64,000 nt of DNA from Denitratisoma oestradiolicum (GCF_902813185.1 NZ_LR778301.1:2480001-2544000); one strand, 5' to 3'. Shown: positions 34,371 through 44,301, numbered from the stretch's first letter. Notes: a model not told the origin generated them from the letters alone. Numbers and translations: made by a program.

Positions 34371-35252
34371 TCACTTGGGGTTCGGGCCTGGCAACTGACC
34401 TGTCTGTTTGAGCTTTTTGTAATAGCTCCAGCTGGTTTCATTGGGGGTTACGAACTCTTTAGGGGCCTGGGTATAGGCGGAAAAATTCTTCAGAGTGAAT
34501 TCGCGCACTTCTGCGGGAAGTTCGTCAAAGCTTTTTAATTTTTTTCCATTGCCGCTGTAAATCAAGTAACCGGGCCGTTGCCCCATCTTCATCCAAGGCA
34601 GCCAAGGGCCCGTGCGGAACCATGCATAATGGACCGGGGTCGTGGTTGTCTTGTCACTGACCACATCTTTTGGATTTGCAAAATAGAGGAAATGCTCCGA
34701 CGCCAGATAGGTCGTTCCGGTGGACTCCATCTCAAACTCCGCTCCCTGCAGGGCATTCGGATACCTCAAGGGAATATCCCATTGCAGCGTGGCAACCTCC
34801 CCCTTGATCACGAAGTTTTCGAAGGGCCCCTTTTCGTTGGGCTTGGGCGAAGGAAAGCTGGCATTGACCGGATCATTGGCCACCTGTACTACGTCCACTT
34901 CCTCACCAATATAGGGATTCAGCCACTTGCCGATGATCTTGCCGGTTTTAACATCCTGGTAATAGGAAACTTCCCTGGACATTGACTTCCAACTTCCGTC
35001 CTTCTGTTTTTCCAAACGCAGTACGTTGTAGCCTTGCATTCTCAGGATCAATTTGGGCGCTTCCCCGGGAACCACCGCAAAAATGTTGGTAGTCCAGTCC
35101 TTAAACACATCCTTACCACTAATATCGCCCGTGATCTTCAGCATCGCAAGCTGCGCATCCTCCGCTTTTTTCAAATCGAGGGCATGGGCCGAAGTACCGA
35201 TCATTGCCAAGGCAACCCCAAGGCCCAGGCTATAGGTTCTTAGTGAGTTCAT
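34371..35252 (-). CDS. Exported DUF1838 protein
   Basis: A 293-residue protein with a signal peptide (RTYSLGLGVALAMIGTSAHA). The DUF1838 hallmarks are KDWTTNIFAVVPGEAPKLIL, MSREVSYYQDVKTGKIIGKW, NPYIGEEVDVVQVANDPVNA and HYAWFRTGPWLPWMKMGQRP. The biochemical role of DUF1838 is unknown. ATG 35252 follows GGAG; a TTG at 35267 is unlikely. First gene of an operon under the sigma-54 promoter at 35390, with cytochrome c, flavin amine oxidase, SDR and MaoC genes after it. It may bind or modify the substrate in the periplasm. Confidence 0.85.
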   Translation of the reverse strand: MNSLRTYSLGLGVALAMIGTSAHALDLKKAEDAQLAMLKITGDISGKDVFKDWTTNIFAVVPGEAPKLILRMQGYNVLRLEKQKDGSWKSMSREVSYYQDVKTGKIIGKWLNPYIGEEVDVVQVANDPVNASFPSPKPNEKGPFENFVIKGEVATLQWDIPLRYPNALQGAEFEMESTGTTYLASEHFLYFANPKDVVSDKTTTTPVHYAWFRTGPWLPWMKMGQRPGYLIYSGNGKKLKSFDELPAEVREFTLKNFSAYTQAPKEFVTPNETSWSYYKKLKQTGQLPGPNPK

Positions 35253-35389
35253 TCCTAATGTCTCCAAACGATGTTATTTGCGTAGTTCCAATACCTTCGA
35301 GCCAACACCACAACAATGATCTTCACGCGATCCCGAAGTCTTTGGCCCCTCGCTTCGGATGTCATCAAGCAGTGCCACAGTGGCTACTA

Positions 35390-35405
35390 AGCAAGAACAC
35401 GGCCA
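35390..35405 (-). promoter_or_regulatory. Sigma-54 promoter of the DUF1838 operon
   Basis: On the minus strand TGGCCGTGTTCTTGCT: GG at -24 and GC at -12 with 10 bases between, 138 bp ahead of the DUF1838 ATG. Confidence 0.78.
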
Positions 35406-35480
35406 GTTAATTGCCGCCCCGAATAAGTCCATGAATTTCCAGATCTGTCACTTCTTACGAAAACTAGCGATTCGCGCCGA

Positions 35481-35509
35481 TGTTTCAATTCGCATGACGC
35501 AGTGTTTCA
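35481..35509. promoter_or_regulatory. Paired TGTTTCA activator site of the DUF1838 operon
   Basis: TGTTTCA at 35481-35487 and 35503-35509, 22 bp start to start (two helical turns), 76-105 bp above the -24 box. This is the complement of the TGAAACA pair seen at the other sigma-54 promoters. Confidence 0.6.
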
Positions 35510-35754
35510 AATATCCAGAGAGCTTGAACCAGCTCTGAAATAAAGGAGATACACAGCATGCACGCATTGACGCGATCCGCCCTATCTTCGAAACATGTCA
35601 CGTATTTGCGTCTTGCCGTGGCATTCAGAATCAGCGGCTACAAGCGCCGAGTATTCCATTTTCGCCGCCCAGGCATGTGAGCATGATAGCCCCGTGACAA
35701 AATTGCCTCACGCCATATTCAGGGGCTTGCCAATTCCCTCCAGTCACCGAGCAA

Positions 35755-36200
35755 TTACGCCTGCAACCTTCCGACCATGGGCGTGAAGGCGGGGTCGTTC
35801 CAGGTAATCTTGCACCCACAGGAAAGACTTCGCAGTGCCTGGGTGATATCCACGGACAGCACCTGTGTTGCCAAAGCAGCAAAGTTATCGCCTGCCTGAA
35901 TCAGTGCCGTGGCCTCCTGTTGCACCTTGCGGGGCGCCGGAGCGGGTGCTATCCGTGCCGACTCGACAGACAAGGGTTGCCACCAGCAGAACAGATGAGA
36001 CATCCGGGCCCAGTACCAGGCTTCCATGAATTGCCCCCGGTTCGATTCGGACGAAGATCCGGCAGGCTGTCCAGGAAATAATTTCGCTCGGTCTTGCTCA
36101 GAGGCAAGGGGTTCTCCAGTTGCAGGCCAATACATTTATTGCCTAGAAGCCACGCAACTTCGATGCCGATGGCTGAGCTTAGGCCAGGTTGCACTATGCC
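35755..36200 (-). pseudogene. Unidentified decayed reading frame
   Basis: The 1 kb between the DUF1838 gene and the transporter at 36273 has no intact gene apart from its promoter (35390-35509). On the minus strand a coding-like stretch changes frame near 36060: IGLQLENPLPLSKTERNYFL in one frame, then FMEAWYWARMSHLFCWWQPL and ALIQAGDNFAALATQVLSVD in another, ending at 35755. I do not recognise it. It may be the remains of a single gene of about 140 residues; the rest of the gap shows nothing. Confidence 0.3.
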
Positions 36201-36272
36201 CCGCAGTTCGACTTGTTAGTTCACTGAGGCGTGCAAAAGCAGATTGAAAGACTCACTGAAACACGAACATGA

Positions 36273-37826
36273 TCAATGGGCCGACACATCGATATTTTTT
36301 GTGCCCCGGCCAGCACCACCCGGGCTTAGCCAGACTAGGCTGATCAATCCGATAAACAGCATGACGGACAGCCAGTTGTAATCATTTGCTGCCAAGGTCT
36401 GGGCCTGAACCATCAGCAGCCTGTCAATCAGCGACAGGGATAGGGCGGGGGCCTCGGCACCAACCGGAGAGACTGAGAGAAATTCCCCTACGCCTGATGA
36501 GTCGGGCGTGATATGCGTGATCAAGTCACCTCGATGCAGCATGGTGTGCCGGTCCCAGTAGGTCACGGCGAAGGATGTACCTGTGGCAATTGCCATCAGC
36601 CGCGCAAATGATGCCATCCCTGTGGCACTGGCGATCTGCCACTGGCTCAGTCCGCTGAAAATCATCATGCTGCTGGCTAGCGTGAAGCAGGTGGAGCCAA
36701 TGCCATTGAAAACCTGTGCAAGCAGTACGTGTTCGGGCGCAATGCCCGATGTAAAGCCAGCCCGAAGGCTGGCCGACAGCGCCAGCATCGCCAGCCCACA
36801 ACTCCCCAGGACCCGCACTCCACCGCGCTGCAATAGTCGATGAGCAAAAGGCTGCATTAGCACAGCCGCAATGCCCCCCGGCGCGACCACGAGACCGGCC
36901 CAAGTGGCGGTGTAACCAGCGGACTGCTGCAGCCACAGAGGCAACAACAGCATGTTGCCAAGGTACACGAAGGCCCAGAGACTATTGACGACCACACCCC
37001 GCATGAAACTTCGATTGGCGAAGAGTCGAACGTCAACGATGGGATGTTTCTCATACCACTCCCAGATCAGGAAGTACCCCAGCGCCACCAGCGATGTGAC
37101 TCCCAGCAATTGAATCTCACTCGATTCGAACCAGTTCTGCTCGCGTCCCTTGTCCAGCATGATCTGCAATGCCCCTACCCAGATGCACAACAGCACCAAT
37201 CCGATAATGTCCACAGGCAGACGGATTCTGGGTGACTCTCGGTCCCGGAATAGTTGCCAGGACAAGGCAGCAACCCCCAGTCCAATCGGGACATTGATAT
37301 AGAAAATCCAGGGCCAGGAGAAATGTTCCGTAAGCCAACCACCAATGACTGGTCCGACGATGGGAGCGCACATCATTGCCACCATCGAAATCGACATGGC
37401 CTGGGCAGTCCGATTGGGTGGATAGGCTTGAAGCAGCAAAGCGAAAGAAACAGGCATCATGGGCGCAACGACCGCCCCCTGCAGGCAGCGGGCGATAATC
37501 AACAGCGGCAGACTGTTGGCCAGGCCACAAAGCAGGGAAGTCAGGGCAAACAGCAGCAGTGTGGCAATGAACAAACGAACCTGCCCAACCCTGGCGCTGA
37601 GCCATCCGGACAGTGGCGTTACGACGGCACAGGTAACCGCAAAGGATGTGATCACCCAGGTTGCTTGGGGTGGAGATACCCCCAAATCCCCAGCAATGGA
37701 CGGCAGTGCCAGATACGCCACTGACATTTCCAGGGTATTGACGAAGCCCACAATGGCAATTACCAAACTGACCCAGATACGGCGTATGCCCTCTATCGGC
37801 GGCAGATGATGTCCTTCTAGCGCCAT
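36273..37826 (-). CDS. DHA2-family MFS transporter (EmrB/QacA type)
   Basis: A 517-residue inner-membrane proton antiporter with 14 predicted helices. Seen: IVGFVNTLEMSVAYLALPSI in helix 1, WVITSFAVTCAVVTPLSGWL with GWLSARVGQVRLF as the loop motif, the helix 5 motif CAPIVGPVIGGWLTEHFSW and FYINVPIG. The family exports drugs and toxic organics. It lies 215 bp after the VOC gene; a weak sigma-54-like sequence at 37864-37879 (TCGC instead of TTGC at -12) may serve it. A role in export of a toxic intermediate or uptake of the substrate cannot be decided. Confidence 0.88.
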   Translation of the reverse strand: MALEGHHLPPIEGIRRIWVSLVIAIVGFVNTLEMSVAYLALPSIAGDLGVSPPQATWVITSFAVTCAVVTPLSGWLSARVGQVRLFIATLLLFALTSLLCGLANSLPLLIIARCLQGAVVAPMMPVSFALLLQAYPPNRTAQAMSISMVAMMCAPIVGPVIGGWLTEHFSWPWIFYINVPIGLGVAALSWQLFRDRESPRIRLPVDIIGLVLLCIWVGALQIMLDKGREQNWFESSEIQLLGVTSLVALGYFLIWEWYEKHPIVDVRLFANRSFMRGVVVNSLWAFVYLGNMLLLPLWLQQSAGYTATWAGLVVAPGGIAAVLMQPFAHRLLQRGGVRVLGSCGLAMLALSASLRAGFTSGIAPEHVLLAQVFNGIGSTCFTLASSMMIFSGLSQWQIASATGMASFARLMAIATGTSFAVTYWDRHTMLHRGDLITHITPDSSGVGEFLSVSPVGAEAPALSLSLIDRLLMVQAQTLAANDYNWLSVMLFIGLISLVWLSPGGAGRGTKNIDVSAH

Positions 37827-38041
37827 GTGTGCTGCCTAAGGGTAACGATTGCAAGAGGCCGATTGCGACGCTGGAACCAACGTTTATGCGCTGTCCGAAT
37901 GGTCCACAAAGTCATTCCCACTGGAGGTGGACAGAGCATCACGAGCCTCTAATTGGACAGAAAGACCTCTTAAGGAATATTTCAGCTGACACAAATATCG
38001 TCTTCTGGAAACTCATCATCGATTACGTACCTGCATGCCGG

Positions 38042-38950
38042 CTACCAAACGATCTCCAGCAATTCCCCGTCGGGACCTCTCGGTACTTCCACGGTCCGAC
38101 CGCAATAGGGCATTTCGGTGCGTACCCTCGGTAGTGAGAGCCATAAAGCAGCCTCAGGTGGTCGGGATACCAGCACCGAAACCAGCGCGATGCTAGGGTT
38201 TAGGCTCGCGGGGGCGCGGGGCTTTGCACGGCCTTGCCGTGGATACTGATCGACCTCAAGCAGCACGTTTCGGCCGGATCGACAGGTGCTAAAGCGGTGA
38301 AACGTCTCTGACGGTAGCACGAATGCCTCGCTGATAATTTGATAGGCGCAGTTCCAGTTGCCGCCAGTCTCCAGATCCAGTAACCGGTTGTAGTACCGGA
38401 TGCTTTCTATTTGGTTGTGATTCGCAAGTACAGCGATAAAGACCCGGTCCACCTTACAGCGGGCCACTGGCAGATCACTCACGGTACTGGGCCGAAGAAT
38501 TTGGATGAAACGCAGCCATTCCCCGGCAAAGCCCTTCGCCTGCAGGGCGTAGAGGTCGTTGCTGATTTCAAGGCATTCCGGTGGACTAAGGATCTTCAGG
38601 CCATGGTCGGCTACCAGTTCATGCAAAGTATCCGCGTCGGCCACTGAGAACTCCAGGGCATTCCAGCCAAAGTGCCGGCCCGGCTCATAATCAGCGGGGT
38701 GCGTTGCTTGCACCAAGCGCAGAAACACCGGAGCATTGCGGGGTGGCCGGAGTAGGCAGCAGGCGGCGCCACGCATGGCCGGCGCATCCCACGCCAGGGC
38801 CTCAAGCTCTCCGACCAGGCCTTCCGAGACCAGCACCTGGCCCAAAATATTCCCATAAAAGGCCATGGCCTGTTGTAGATCAGGCACACAGAGGGTCGCT
38901 CCCAATAGTTCTGTGCCTGGATTCTCTGCCAGCCTGGCCTCCACTCGCAT
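38042..38950 (-). CDS. Two-domain VOC-family protein
   Basis: A 302-residue cytoplasmic protein with two vicinal-oxygen-chelate modules: GATLCVPDLQQAMAFYGNIL through GLKILSPPECLEI, then VFIAVLANHNQIESIRYYNR to PRGPDGELLEIVW. Metal ligands typical of extradiol dioxygenases or glyoxalases are only partly conserved, so chemistry is open (isomerase, lyase or binding). It begins 2 bp after the end of the second leuD and belongs to the LeuCD operon. Confidence 0.75.
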   Translation of the reverse strand: MRVEARLAENPGTELLGATLCVPDLQQAMAFYGNILGQVLVSEGLVGELEALAWDAPAMRGAACCLLRPPRNAPVFLRLVQATHPADYEPGRHFGWNALEFSVADADTLHELVADHGLKILSPPECLEISNDLYALQAKGFAGEWLRFIQILRPSTVSDLPVARCKVDRVFIAVLANHNQIESIRYYNRLLDLETGGNWNCAYQIISEAFVLPSETFHRFSTCRSGRNVLLEVDQYPRQGRAKPRAPASLNPSIALVSVLVSRPPEAALWLSLPRVRTEMPYCGRTVEVPRGPDGELLEIVW

Positions 38951-38951
38951 G

Positions 38952-39608
38952 CTAGTCGGCAGCTACCGGCAGCCAGGGACGACGCTGAGCACGAGAGGCC
39001 TCATAGGCCTTGATCTGATCAACATGGCTCAACAGGGTAACGCCGATTTCGTCCAGGCCATTGAGCAGGCAATATTTTCGATAGGCATCTATCTCAAAAG
39101 GAATGGCCCACCCCGACGAGGTCAAAATGACCTGCCGCTCCAAATCGATGCGGAAACTACATCCCGGTTGTGCCTGAACCTGTGCAAAGAGCTGGTCCAC
39201 ACGAGCTTCCGGTAGTTTGATCGGCAACAATCCATTCTTGAAACAGTTGGAGTAGAAAATATCGGCGAAACTTGGCGCAATAACGCAGCGAATCCCGAAA
39301 TCCCGCAGTGCCCAGGGGGCATGCTCGCGGCTGGAGCCGCAGCCAAAATTGTCGCGCGCGAGCAGAATGGCTGCGCCGGAAAAGGCCGGCTGATTCAGCA
39401 CAAAGTCAGGGTTTTTTGTCCGCCCTTCGTTGCCTTTGCGCGGATCGTAGACATCCAGATAACGCCATTCATCGAAAAGATTTTCGCCGAATCCTGTGCG
39501 TCGGATCGATTTTAAAAACTGTTTCGGGATGATCGCGTCGGTGTCGACGTTAGGTCGATCCAAGGGCGCTACAACAGCGTCCAGCGTAGTAAATTTTTCC
39601 ATTGTCAC
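38952..39608 (-). CDS. leuD: 3-Isopropylmalate dehydratase small subunit (LeuD-like), pair 2
   Basis: A 218-residue LeuD with canonical features: [55 protein letters not shown] and [20 protein letters not shown]. The sequence looks like a normal proteobacterial isopropylmalate isomerase subunit. It overlaps leuC of pair 2 by 4 bp. No leuA or leuB is in the window, and it lies in a sigma-54-controlled catabolic operon, so the natural substrate could be a branched malate from the pathway and not isopropylmalate. Confidence 0.9.
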   Translation of the reverse strand: MTMEKFTTLDAVVAPLDRPNVDTDAIIPKQFLKSIRRTGFGENLFDEWRYLDVYDPRKGNEGRTKNPDFVLNQPAFSGAAILLARDNFGCGSSREHAPWALRDFGIRCVIAPSFADIFYSNCFKNGLLPIKLPEARVDQLFAQVQAQPGCSFRIDLERQVILTSSGWAIPFEIDAYRKYCLLNGLDEIGVTLLSHVDQIKAYEASRAQRRPWLPVAAD

Positions 39609-41005
39609 TCCCGGATATCCACAAAATGTCCGGCGATCGCTGCCGCAGCCGCCATGGCCGGGCTCACCAGATGGGTTCTACCGCCAGCTCCCTGGCGACC
39701 CTCGAAATTCCTGTTGGAAGTAGAGGCGCAACGCTCGCCGGGGCGGAGCTGATCCGCATTCATGCCCAGACACATGGAGCAACCGGGCTCGCGCCACTGA
39801 AAGCCTGCCGCAATGAACAGTTGGTCCAGCCCTTCTTTCTCGGCCTGGGCCTTGACCAACCCGGATCCAGGAACCACCAAGGCTTCCACTACCGATGAAG
39901 CAACCTTCCGTCCCTTAATCTGCGCAGCGGCAGAACGGAGATCCTCAATCCTGGAATTGGTACACGAGCCGATGAATACACGGTCGACGGTAATCTCGCT
40001 GACGGGCACGCCCGCTCGGAGCCCCATATAGTCGAGCGCCCGCTGGTAGGCTGCCCGCTGCACCTGATCCACCTGCTGTGCCGGATCCGGCACCCGCTCG
40101 GCAATCGATAACACCATTTCCGGCGAGGTTCCCCACGTGACCTGAGGCGCTATGGTGGAAACATCAATACGGATATCCCGGTCAAAAGTCGCGCCCTCAT
40201 CACTGCGCAACTGCAACCAGTCGTAGCAGGCAGCCTCCCACAGTTCTCCTTGCGGGGCGTATGGCCGGCCTTTGACGTAATTCAAAGTGATTTCATCTAC
40301 CGCCACCATGCCGGAACGGGCCCCGGCCTCGATAGCCATGTTGCACAGGGTCATCCGCCCCTCAATGGACATCTTACGTACCACGGGGCCATTAAACTCG
40401 ATCACATGGCCGGTGCCACCTGCCGTGCCGATCTGGCCGATCAGATGGAGGGCTAGATCTTTGGCGCTGACGCCCGGAGATAGCGTGCCGTCGAAAGAGA
40501 CCCGCATGGTCTTGGCTTTTTGCAGCCAAAGGGTCTGGGTGGCCATAGCATGTTCAACCTCGGAAGTACCAATGCCAAAGGCAAGGCAGCCCAAGGCCCC
40601 GTGGGTGCTGGTATGGGAGTCACCGCAGACGATGGTCATTCCGGGCAAAGACCCCCCTTGCTCCGGTGATAACACATGAAGGATGCCCTGACGGACATCA
40701 TCGAGACGAAACTCGGTCACCCCGAATTCGGCACAGTTGGCATCCAGGGTGGCCAGTTGAGCGCGAGATTCCGGATCTGAAATGATATGGCGATCCAGCG
40801 TTGGGACATTGTGATCGGGCGAGGCTAGATTGGCCGCGATGCGCCAGACCTTGCGCCCGGCCAGGCGCAGGCCCTCGAAGGCTTGGGGTGAGGTAACCTC
40901 ATGGATCAGTTGGCGGTCGATATAGATTAGCGTTGATCCATCATCTGCTTGATGGATCAGATGGTCATTCCACAATTTGTCGTACAAGGTTTTTTTCTTC
41001 ATCAT
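39605..41005 (-). CDS. leuC: 3-Isopropylmalate dehydratase large subunit (LeuC-like), pair 2
   Basis: A 466-residue aconitase-superfamily subunit. The three [4Fe-4S] cysteines are present: [14 protein letters not shown] and [14 protein letters not shown]. Other marks are [40 protein letters not shown] and [20 protein letters not shown]. Length and motifs are fully canonical LeuC. Together with the next gene it forms a complete hydro-lyase that moves a hydroxyl on a malate-type acid. It starts 6 bp after leuD of pair 1. Confidence 0.92.
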   Translation of the reverse strand: MMKKKTLYDKLWNDHLIHQADDGSTLIYIDRQLIHEVTSPQAFEGLRLAGRKVWRIAANLASPDHNVPTLDRHIISDPESRAQLATLDANCAEFGVTEFRLDDVRQGILHVLSPEQGGSLPGMTIVCGDSHTSTHGALGCLAFGIGTSEVEHAMATQTLWLQKAKTMRVSFDGTLSPGVSAKDLALHLIGQIGTAGGTGHVIEFNGPVVRKMSIEGRMTLCNMAIEAGARSGMVAVDEITLNYVKGRPYAPQGELWEAACYDWLQLRSDEGATFDRDIRIDVSTIAPQVTWGTSPEMVLSIAERVPDPAQQVDQVQRAAYQRALDYMGLRAGVPVSEITVDRVFIGSCTNSRIEDLRSAAAQIKGRKVASSVVEALVVPGSGLVKAQAEKEGLDQLFIAAGFQWREPGCSMCLGMNADQLRPGERCASTSNRNFEGRQGAGGRTHLVSPAMAAAAAIAGHFVDIRE

Positions 41006-41011
41006 CTTTTC

Positions 41012-41638
41012 TCAGCGAGACAGATAGGCCCAGGGCCGTATCTGACGGTCATTCAACTGAAATGCCTCAATTTGCTCAATGTTTTCCAGGGTGAGGGCAA
41101 TAGGGTCAAGTCCCTTCAGGAGCATTTCGCGGGCCAGTGGCTCCAGGGCAAATTGATGACAATGCCCTTGAGCCGTGGTGACGGTCATCTGCAACAGACT
41201 CACTTCCAGCAGTTGCTTCTGGGGATCATTAATTGTCTCCAGGGCAATTGCCTCCACCGTGCGCTTGTCCAGCACTACCGGTAACAGTCCATTCCGTACG
41301 CAGTTGGAGAAAAATATGGAACCGAAACTGGGTGCGATTACCACCCGTATGCCATATTCCGCCAAAGCCCATACCGCATGCTCCCGGGAGGAGCCGCAGC
41401 CAAAGTTCTCACCAGTCAGCAGAATCGAGGTATTCCGCTGCTGGGGACGGTTCAACACAAAATCCGGATTTTCTTCTCGGCTATTCGGGTCCAAGTAGCG
41501 CCAGCCGGCAAACAATCCACGCCCCAGACCTGATTTGGCGACGGCCTTGATTTCCCTGGAAGGAATAATCACGTCGGTATCAATGTTGTCGCGAATGAGC
41601 GCAGATACGACGCCATGATGAACTTCAAACTTCGTCAT
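41012..41638 (-). CDS. LeuD-like small subunit of an aconitase-superfamily hydro-lyase, pair 1
   Basis: A 208-residue LeuD-type subunit: [56 protein letters not shown] and IAPSFGSIFFSNCVRNGLLP. In the loop that decides substrate in this family it differs from pair 2 (SREIKAVAKSGLG against [13 protein letters not shown]), which suggests another substrate. ATG 41638 is chosen over 41668; it overlaps the leuC-like stop by 14 bp. Possible relatives include citramalate or dimethylmaleate hydratases, by inference. Confidence 0.86.
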   Translation of the reverse strand: MTKFEVHHGVVSALIRDNIDTDVIIPSREIKAVAKSGLGRGLFAGWRYLDPNSREENPDFVLNRPQQRNTSILLTGENFGCGSSREHAVWALAEYGIRVVIAPSFGSIFFSNCVRNGLLPVVLDKRTVEAIALETINDPQKQLLEVSLLQMTVTTAQGHCHQFALEPLAREMLLKGLDPIALTLENIEQIEAFQLNDRQIRPWAYLSR

Positions 41639-43055
41639 CTTTTCCCTCCAGAAACCGCCGGGGATCACAGATGTGTCCGGTCAATGCCGAGGCGGCAGCC
41701 GTCAATGGACTGGCCAGATGGGTACGCGTACCTGGTCCCTGGCGCCCCTCGAAATTCCGGTTGGTGGTACTGATCACTCGCGCCTTTTCTCCCATATGTT
41801 CTCCTCCGGCGTAGAAGCACATGGAGCAGCCTGGCTCACGCCACTCAAAACCCGCTGCCCGGAAGATTTTGTCGAGTCCTTCCGCCTCGGCTGCGCGCTT
41901 CACCCGAGCCGAGCCTGGAACGCAGATGGCACGCAGGCCTGGTGCCACTTTCCGCCCTTGCAGAATCCTTGCGGCCGCCCGCAGATCCGACAGACGACTG
42001 TTGGTACATGAGCCGATGAACACAGCATCGATGGGAATGACTTCCATTGGTACCCCTGCCGCCACCCCCATGTAAGCAAGCGCCTTCTGTGCCGAAGCCC
42101 CGGAGGTACCCGCAGCCATCGTCTCCGGATCGGGCACCCGATCCATCACTGCAACCGCGTGCTGTGGGCTGGTTCCCCACGTGACCATCGGTGATATCTG
42201 ATCGCAATCAAGAGACAGTTCCAGGTCGTAATGGCAGCCGGGGTCGCTTTTCAAGAATCGCCAAGATTCCACAGCCGCGTCCCAGGCAGCGCCCCGGGGC
42301 GCGTAAGGCCGGCCAGCGAGATAGTCGAAGACCTTTTGATCGGGGGCTATCAAGGCGCTGAATGCAGAGAACTCCACGGCCATGTTGCAAAGGGTCATCC
42401 GTTCTTCTACGGACATAGCCTCGACCACCTTGCCGCAAAACTCCACCACCCCGCCCTGAGCGCCCACCGCAGTGTGGCGAGCGATCAACGCCAGCATCAG
42501 GTCTTTGGCCGTTACGCCTGCCTGAAGCTTTCCATTGAAGGTGACACGCAAGGACTTGGGGCGGGCAACCCGCAACGTCTGGGTGGCTAAGGCATGTTCG
42601 CCGTCGGAGGAACCGATACCCCAGGCCAGAGCCCCTAAGGCACCCTGGGTGCAAGTATGGCTATCCGGACAAACAAGGGTCAGGCCAGGTAAAACGGTGC
42701 CCAGTTCCGGGGATATCACATGGACGATGCCATGATCCGGATCGCCCACGTCAAAAAGCTTTAGGCCGCTGGCGGCAGATTCCTCCCGTGTCACCTTGAT
42801 AAAGTCTTCGCCACCTGGAACCTTGGTGCATGATGTCCGCTCCGGTCGGGTATCCACGATATGGTCCAGGGTCACGAAGGCCAACTCGGGGTGTAGCACC
42901 GGATAACCGGCATCGCGTAACGCCTTCAGGGCCACCCCCCCCATACGCTCATGGAGAAAGACCCGATCGATGTGCAGCAGGGACACATCCTCTGAAATGC
43001 TCGCCACTTCATGGGATGCCCAGAGCTTTTCGAACAGACTTCTCGGGTGGCTCAT
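41625..43055 (-). CDS. LeuC-like large subunit of an aconitase-superfamily hydro-lyase, pair 1
   Basis: A 476-residue subunit with all three cluster cysteines ([28 protein letters not shown]) and CPDSHTCTQGALGALAWGIG. It departs from normal LeuC at several places, such as CFYAGGEHM after the second Cys pair where CLAMNPD-like residues are usual, and HTCT for HTST. It is probably specialised for a pathway intermediate. It overlaps the CoA transferase stop by 4 bp, so CoA transfer and hydration are translated together. Confidence 0.87.
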   Translation of the reverse strand: MSHPRSLFEKLWASHEVASISEDVSLLHIDRVFLHERMGGVALKALRDAGYPVLHPELAFVTLDHIVDTRPERTSCTKVPGGEDFIKVTREESAASGLKLFDVGDPDHGIVHVISPELGTVLPGLTLVCPDSHTCTQGALGALAWGIGSSDGEHALATQTLRVARPKSLRVTFNGKLQAGVTAKDLMLALIARHTAVGAQGGVVEFCGKVVEAMSVEERMTLCNMAVEFSAFSALIAPDQKVFDYLAGRPYAPRGAAWDAAVESWRFLKSDPGCHYDLELSLDCDQISPMVTWGTSPQHAVAVMDRVPDPETMAAGTSGASAQKALAYMGVAAGVPMEVIPIDAVFIGSCTNSRLSDLRAAARILQGRKVAPGLRAICVPGSARVKRAAEAEGLDKIFRAAGFEWREPGCSMCFYAGGEHMGEKARVISTTNRNFEGRQGPGTRTHLASPLTAAASALTGHICDPRRFLEGKDDEV

Positions 43056-44248
43056 AAGGCGGCCTTCAATCCGATAACACCGGCATCTGCCAGTTCGCAG
43101 ATTTCTTCTGCAGTAAGTCCCAAGGAGGACAACACCTCAGATGTACTTTCACCAATAGCTGGCAAGTCCCGATAGCAGCCGGCTCGCTGTCCATCCATCT
43201 CCAAAGGCAGTGCCGGCAGGCGGGTTGTGCTCCCTCCCGGCAAGGTCAACTCAACCAATCCCCCCTCTGCACTTAGATGCGGGTCATCGAAGAGCTGAAC
43301 GGGGCGCGCTACTGGTGCAAAGGGCAGCCCTGTGTGCTCCAACTTATCCATTAGTACTTGCTTGCTATAGGTCTTGAACAGGGGAATCAAAACCGACAGA
43401 ATGCGTTCACGCTGCAATACCCGGTCGGAATTGCTGTCCAGACTACGGTCAGCGGAAAATTCTGTCAGCCGGAACGCTTCGCAAAACTTCTTCCATTGGG
43501 TATCGCTCACCACACCAATGAAGACGCGCTCCCCATCCTTGGCCTCAAAAATGTCATAGACCGCCCAGGCCGAAAGACGTACGGACATTGGCGGTGCTTC
43601 CTTGCCGGTAACTGCATACTGGGCCATGTGCTGCCCCACAAGGAAAGCGGTGGTCTCATAGAGAGATGCCTTCACCTCCTTGCCCAGACCAGTCCTGTGC
43701 CGCTCTTCCAGGGCAGCCAGAATGCCGATAACGCCGAACATGGCCCCAGTGACATCAATCACCGAGGCCCCCGCTCGCATTGGACGATCCGGCAGACCGG
43801 TCATATGGGCCAGCCCGCCCATCATCTGGGCGACCTCGTCCAGCGCAGTGCGATGTTCGTAGGGACCGGAGAGAAAACCTTTGGCCGAGCAATAAATCAG
43901 GCCGGGATTGGTGCGCGAGAGTTCATCGTAGCCAAATCCCTGAGCCGCCATCCCTCCGGGCTTGAAGTTCTCGATTAAAACATCCGCCCTATTAATCAGA
44001 CGACGCACCAGGGCGCCTCCCGCTTCACTCTGGGTATCCACTGCCAGGCTCTGTTTGTTGCGGTTATACATCGGGAAGTACCCTGCCCCCGAGCCCAGTA
44101 AGCGCCGAGTGTTGTCTCCTTTCACCGGCTCGATCTTGATAACCTCGGCGCCCAGATCCGCAAGGATCATTCCCATTGCCGGCCCCATGACCATATGGGT
44201 AAATTCAATGACCCGCAAACCACTCAACGGGCGAACAGTCGGTTGCAT
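43052..44248 (-). CDS. CaiB/BaiF family III CoA transferase, paralogue 2
   Basis: A 398-residue CoA transferase: LRVIEFTHMVMGPAMGMILA, DLGAEVIKIEPVKGDNTRRL, YNRNKQSLAVDTQSE, DVLIENFKPGGMAAQGFGYD, CSAKGFLSGPY and ALDEVAQMMGGLAHMTG with the expected catalytic Asp. It is a paralogue, not a recent copy, of the gene at 14585. ATG 44248 follows AAGGAA. First gene of the LeuCD operon under the sigma-54 promoter at 44286. It activates an acid with CoA in the cytoplasm; the substrate is unknown. Confidence 0.9.
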   Translation of the reverse strand: MQPTVRPLSGLRVIEFTHMVMGPAMGMILADLGAEVIKIEPVKGDNTRRLLGSGAGYFPMYNRNKQSLAVDTQSEAGGALVRRLINRADVLIENFKPGGMAAQGFGYDELSRTNPGLIYCSAKGFLSGPYEHRTALDEVAQMMGGLAHMTGLPDRPMRAGASVIDVTGAMFGVIGILAALEERHRTGLGKEVKASLYETTAFLVGQHMAQYAVTGKEAPPMSVRLSAWAVYDIFEAKDGERVFIGVVSDTQWKKFCEAFRLTEFSADRSLDSNSDRVLQRERILSVLIPLFKTYSKQVLMDKLEHTGLPFAPVARPVQLFDDPHLSAEGGLVELTLPGGSTTRLPALPLEMDGQRAGCYRDLPAIGESTSEVLSSLGLTAEEICELADAGVIGLKAAL

Positions 44249-44285
44249 TGCATTTCCTTACGCGAAACGATGGTGCTTGCTTGTT

Positions 44286-44301
44286 AGCAATTGCTTTGCC
44301 A
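44286..44301 (-). promoter_or_regulatory. Sigma-54 promoter of the CoA transferase 2 / LeuCD operon
   Basis: On the minus strand TGGCAAAGCAATTGCT: GG at -24, GC at -12, 10 bases between, 38 bp ahead of the ATG at 44248, the same distance as at the hyd operon. Confidence 0.8.

Noticed and set aside
37864..37879. Sigma-54-like sequence TGGTTCCAGCGTCGCA ahead of the DHA2 transporter
   Set aside because: The -12 box reads TCGC instead of TTGC and there is no TGAAACA pair upstream, so it was left out of the regulon and mentioned only as a weak possibility.
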